Part shown: piece after piece, positions 6,751-7,946 of the stretch
Layout: each line of letters starts with the position of its first letter
Numbering within the stretch: the stretch's first letter is position 1
Origin: JAYRWN01 sp041917975
GTDB lineage: Bacteria; Bacteroidota; Bacteroidia; Chitinophagales; Saprospiraceae
Reading direction: 5' to 3'
Length of the DNA: 7,946 bases
Assembly (NCBI GenBank): GCA_041917975.1
Contig: JAYRWN010000085.1
Location: 1 to 7,946 of the forward strand
Translations under genes and position numbers: made by a program
The notes under the pieces: generated by a model
Databases searched by the model: none
What the model saw: only the letters and a program-made list of their open reading frames with translations
Told to the model about the DNA's origin: nothing

Positions 6751-7946
6751 ATGTTACTAAGAACTTTACGTGTTTTACCTGCCACAGCCGGGCTGATAGT
6801 ATTAAAGTTGACCGTGTTATCCTGTTTCATAGGGTTATCAGTCAGTCGTTTATCAGCCCAGGGTATAAATTGTAATAATCCCTTGGCCTTATCCTGCGGA
6901 GTAGCTATAATCACCACCACCACCGGCGGCATCAACGATTGGGCCGCACTGGGTTATCCTTGTGTGATCAATGCCAATACCTATAATGGCGAAGACCGCA
7001 TTTTTCGTCTGAATCTGCCTAAAGATGATTGGTACGACATTATCGTAGATGGTCTAAGCGCTAACCTGGATTTGTTTTTAATGTTCAATGTTTGTAGTGA
7101 TGACGGTTTTAAAGAATGTCTTGGCGCCAGCACTAAAACAGGGACTAGTTCCGAAAAAATCGGTCCGGTATATTTACGTTCCGCCGACCAGATCTTTGCC
7201 ATTGTTGATGGTGTTAACTCTGCTACCCGGGGTAATTTCCGCATTCGCCTGACCTGTTATAACAAACCCAGCACGGGATCTTGCACGCCCAGTTACAGTG
7301 CTTTTAACCACCTGAACCTGCACGAAAATTTTGAATTATACACCACCGGCGGCATCAGTACCAAGACCACGATGTGGAAAAAATTTGCCGCCAATTCGGC
7401 TGATGCTAACGTGAGTACCCTACGTGCGCACAACGGCTCCAAATCATTAATGATCCGGAGAACCACTTCCGCACCGGATGTATTATTTCCCTTAGGCAAT
7501 ATCGACCATGGTCGTTACCGGTTGCAATGGAAAATGTTCGTGGATAATGGTGCGGCCGCTTATTATAATTTGCAACATAAATTTTCCGGAGGGCATTGGG
7601 CGTATGAAGTGTTTTTTAATACCAATGGCACCGGTTCCGTCAAATATCTAAATGCCGATAAACACTCGTTTAAATACAAACAGAACGTCTGGATTTCGGT
7701 AACCCAGATCATTGATATCGATAAGGACATTGCGGAGTTATTCATTGATGGAAAATTTGTCGGTAAATGGACGTGGTCTGCCGGCACGGTAAATAGTAGC
7801 CCCGTCAGCAGTAATAAATTGGGTGCAGTAAATTTTTATGCCAACACCGCCAGCCATTATTTTATTGACGACCTGTGTATGTATCGCACCGGCTGTTTTG
7901 ACTGTGCCGTAACCAGTGAGGATGTTGAGGTTTGTATTTATCCGGG
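6751..7946 (+). CDS. Secreted protein with Cys-containing PPC-like domain and concanavalin A-like domain, 3' partial
   Basis: The frame is open from the ATG at 6751 to the right edge (398 full codons, no stop), so the C-terminus is missing. Residues 1 to about 36 are a signal peptide: basic MLLRTLR, a hydrophobic core, then LSAQG with probable cleavage near residue 36. Residues ~39-170 form a beta-rich domain with six cysteines (41, 49, 71, 115, 123, 169) and motifs such as GEDRIFRLNLP and ANLDLFLMFNVC. It resembles the pre-peptidase C-terminal (PPC)-like modules of Saprospiraceae and myxobacterial exported proteins. Residues ~190-378 (ENFELYTTGG, GNIDHGRYRLQWKMFV, YYNLQHKFSGGHWAYEVFFN, IDIDKDIAELFIDG, NFYANTASHYFIDDLC) look like a concanavalin A/LamG-type jelly roll, a fold often used for carbohydrate or protein binding. 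No catalytic residues are evident. Four further cysteines (376, 382, 385, 395) precede the edge, so more domains, perhaps including a T9SS tail, probably follow. The start is chosen because it gives an intact signal peptide; an A-rich CGAAA precedes it. Confidence 0.85.
   Translation, partial: MLLRTLRVLPATAGLIVLKLTVLSCFIGLSVSRLSAQGINCNNPLALSCGVAIITTTTGGINDWAALGYPCVINANTYNGEDRIFRLNLPKDDWYDIIVDGLSANLDLFLMFNVCSDDGFKECLGASTKTGTSSEKIGPVYLRSADQIFAIVDGVNSATRGNFRIRLTCYNKPSTGSCTPSYSAFNHLNLHENFELYTTGGISTKTTMWKKFAANSADANVSTLRAHNGSKSLMIRRTTSAPDVLFPLGNIDHGRYRLQWKMFVDNGAAAYYNLQHKFSGGHWAYEVFFNTNGTGSVKYLNADKHSFKYKQNVWISVTQIIDIDKDIAELFIDGKFVGKWTWSAGTVNSSPVSSNKLGAVNFYANTASHYFIDDLCMYRTGCFDCAVTSEDVEVCIYP

Noticed and set aside
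6708..7787. Minus-strand open frames of 68-87 codons across the right end
   Set aside because: They lie opposite a continuous + strand gene with a clear signal peptide and recognisable domains, which explains the region better.

Overview
The window reads as a piece of a Bacteroidota chromosome, most likely from a marine or freshwater Saprospiraceae-like lineage. The evidence is: (i) a secreted BNR/Asp-box protein whose C-terminus resembles a type IX secretion (T9SS) sorting domain; (ii) a second secreted protein with the cysteine-bearing N-terminal domain plus concanavalin-like domain seen in large exported proteins of that phylum; (iii) gene starts preceded by A/T-rich sequence with no clear Shine-Dalgarno; and (iv) moderately GC genes separated by AT-rich gaps. 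The lineage is inferred from protein style, since no rRNA or marker gene is present.

All five genes lie on the + strand. Bases 1-2055 are the 3' part of a VPS10/sortilin-type beta-propeller protein with ten recognisable Asp-boxes and a T9SS-like tail; its start lies outside the window. After a 101-base gap comes a two-gene operon (2157-4000): a DUF2157-type polytopic membrane protein and a GDYXXLXY-family membrane-anchored protein joined by an ATGA stop/start overlap. A 304-base AT-rich gap (4001-4304) follows. It holds an 11-pair inverted repeat just upstream of katG and a possible branched RNA fold. Next is a complete bifunctional catalase-peroxidase gene, katG (4305-6527), with all main catalytic residues intact, closed by a textbook intrinsic terminator (6552-6603). 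After an AT-rich gap, a secreted two-domain protein starts at 6751 and runs off the right edge.

The genes do not form one pathway. They look like four transcription units: a secreted protein, a small conserved membrane pair, a standalone oxidative-stress enzyme, and another secreted protein. I see no mobile element, CRISPR array, tRNA/rRNA or phage signature. The least explained parts are the katG leader (4001-4304) and the DUF2157/GDYXXLXY pair, whose function I do not know. I did not find a convincing new multi-gene system here.
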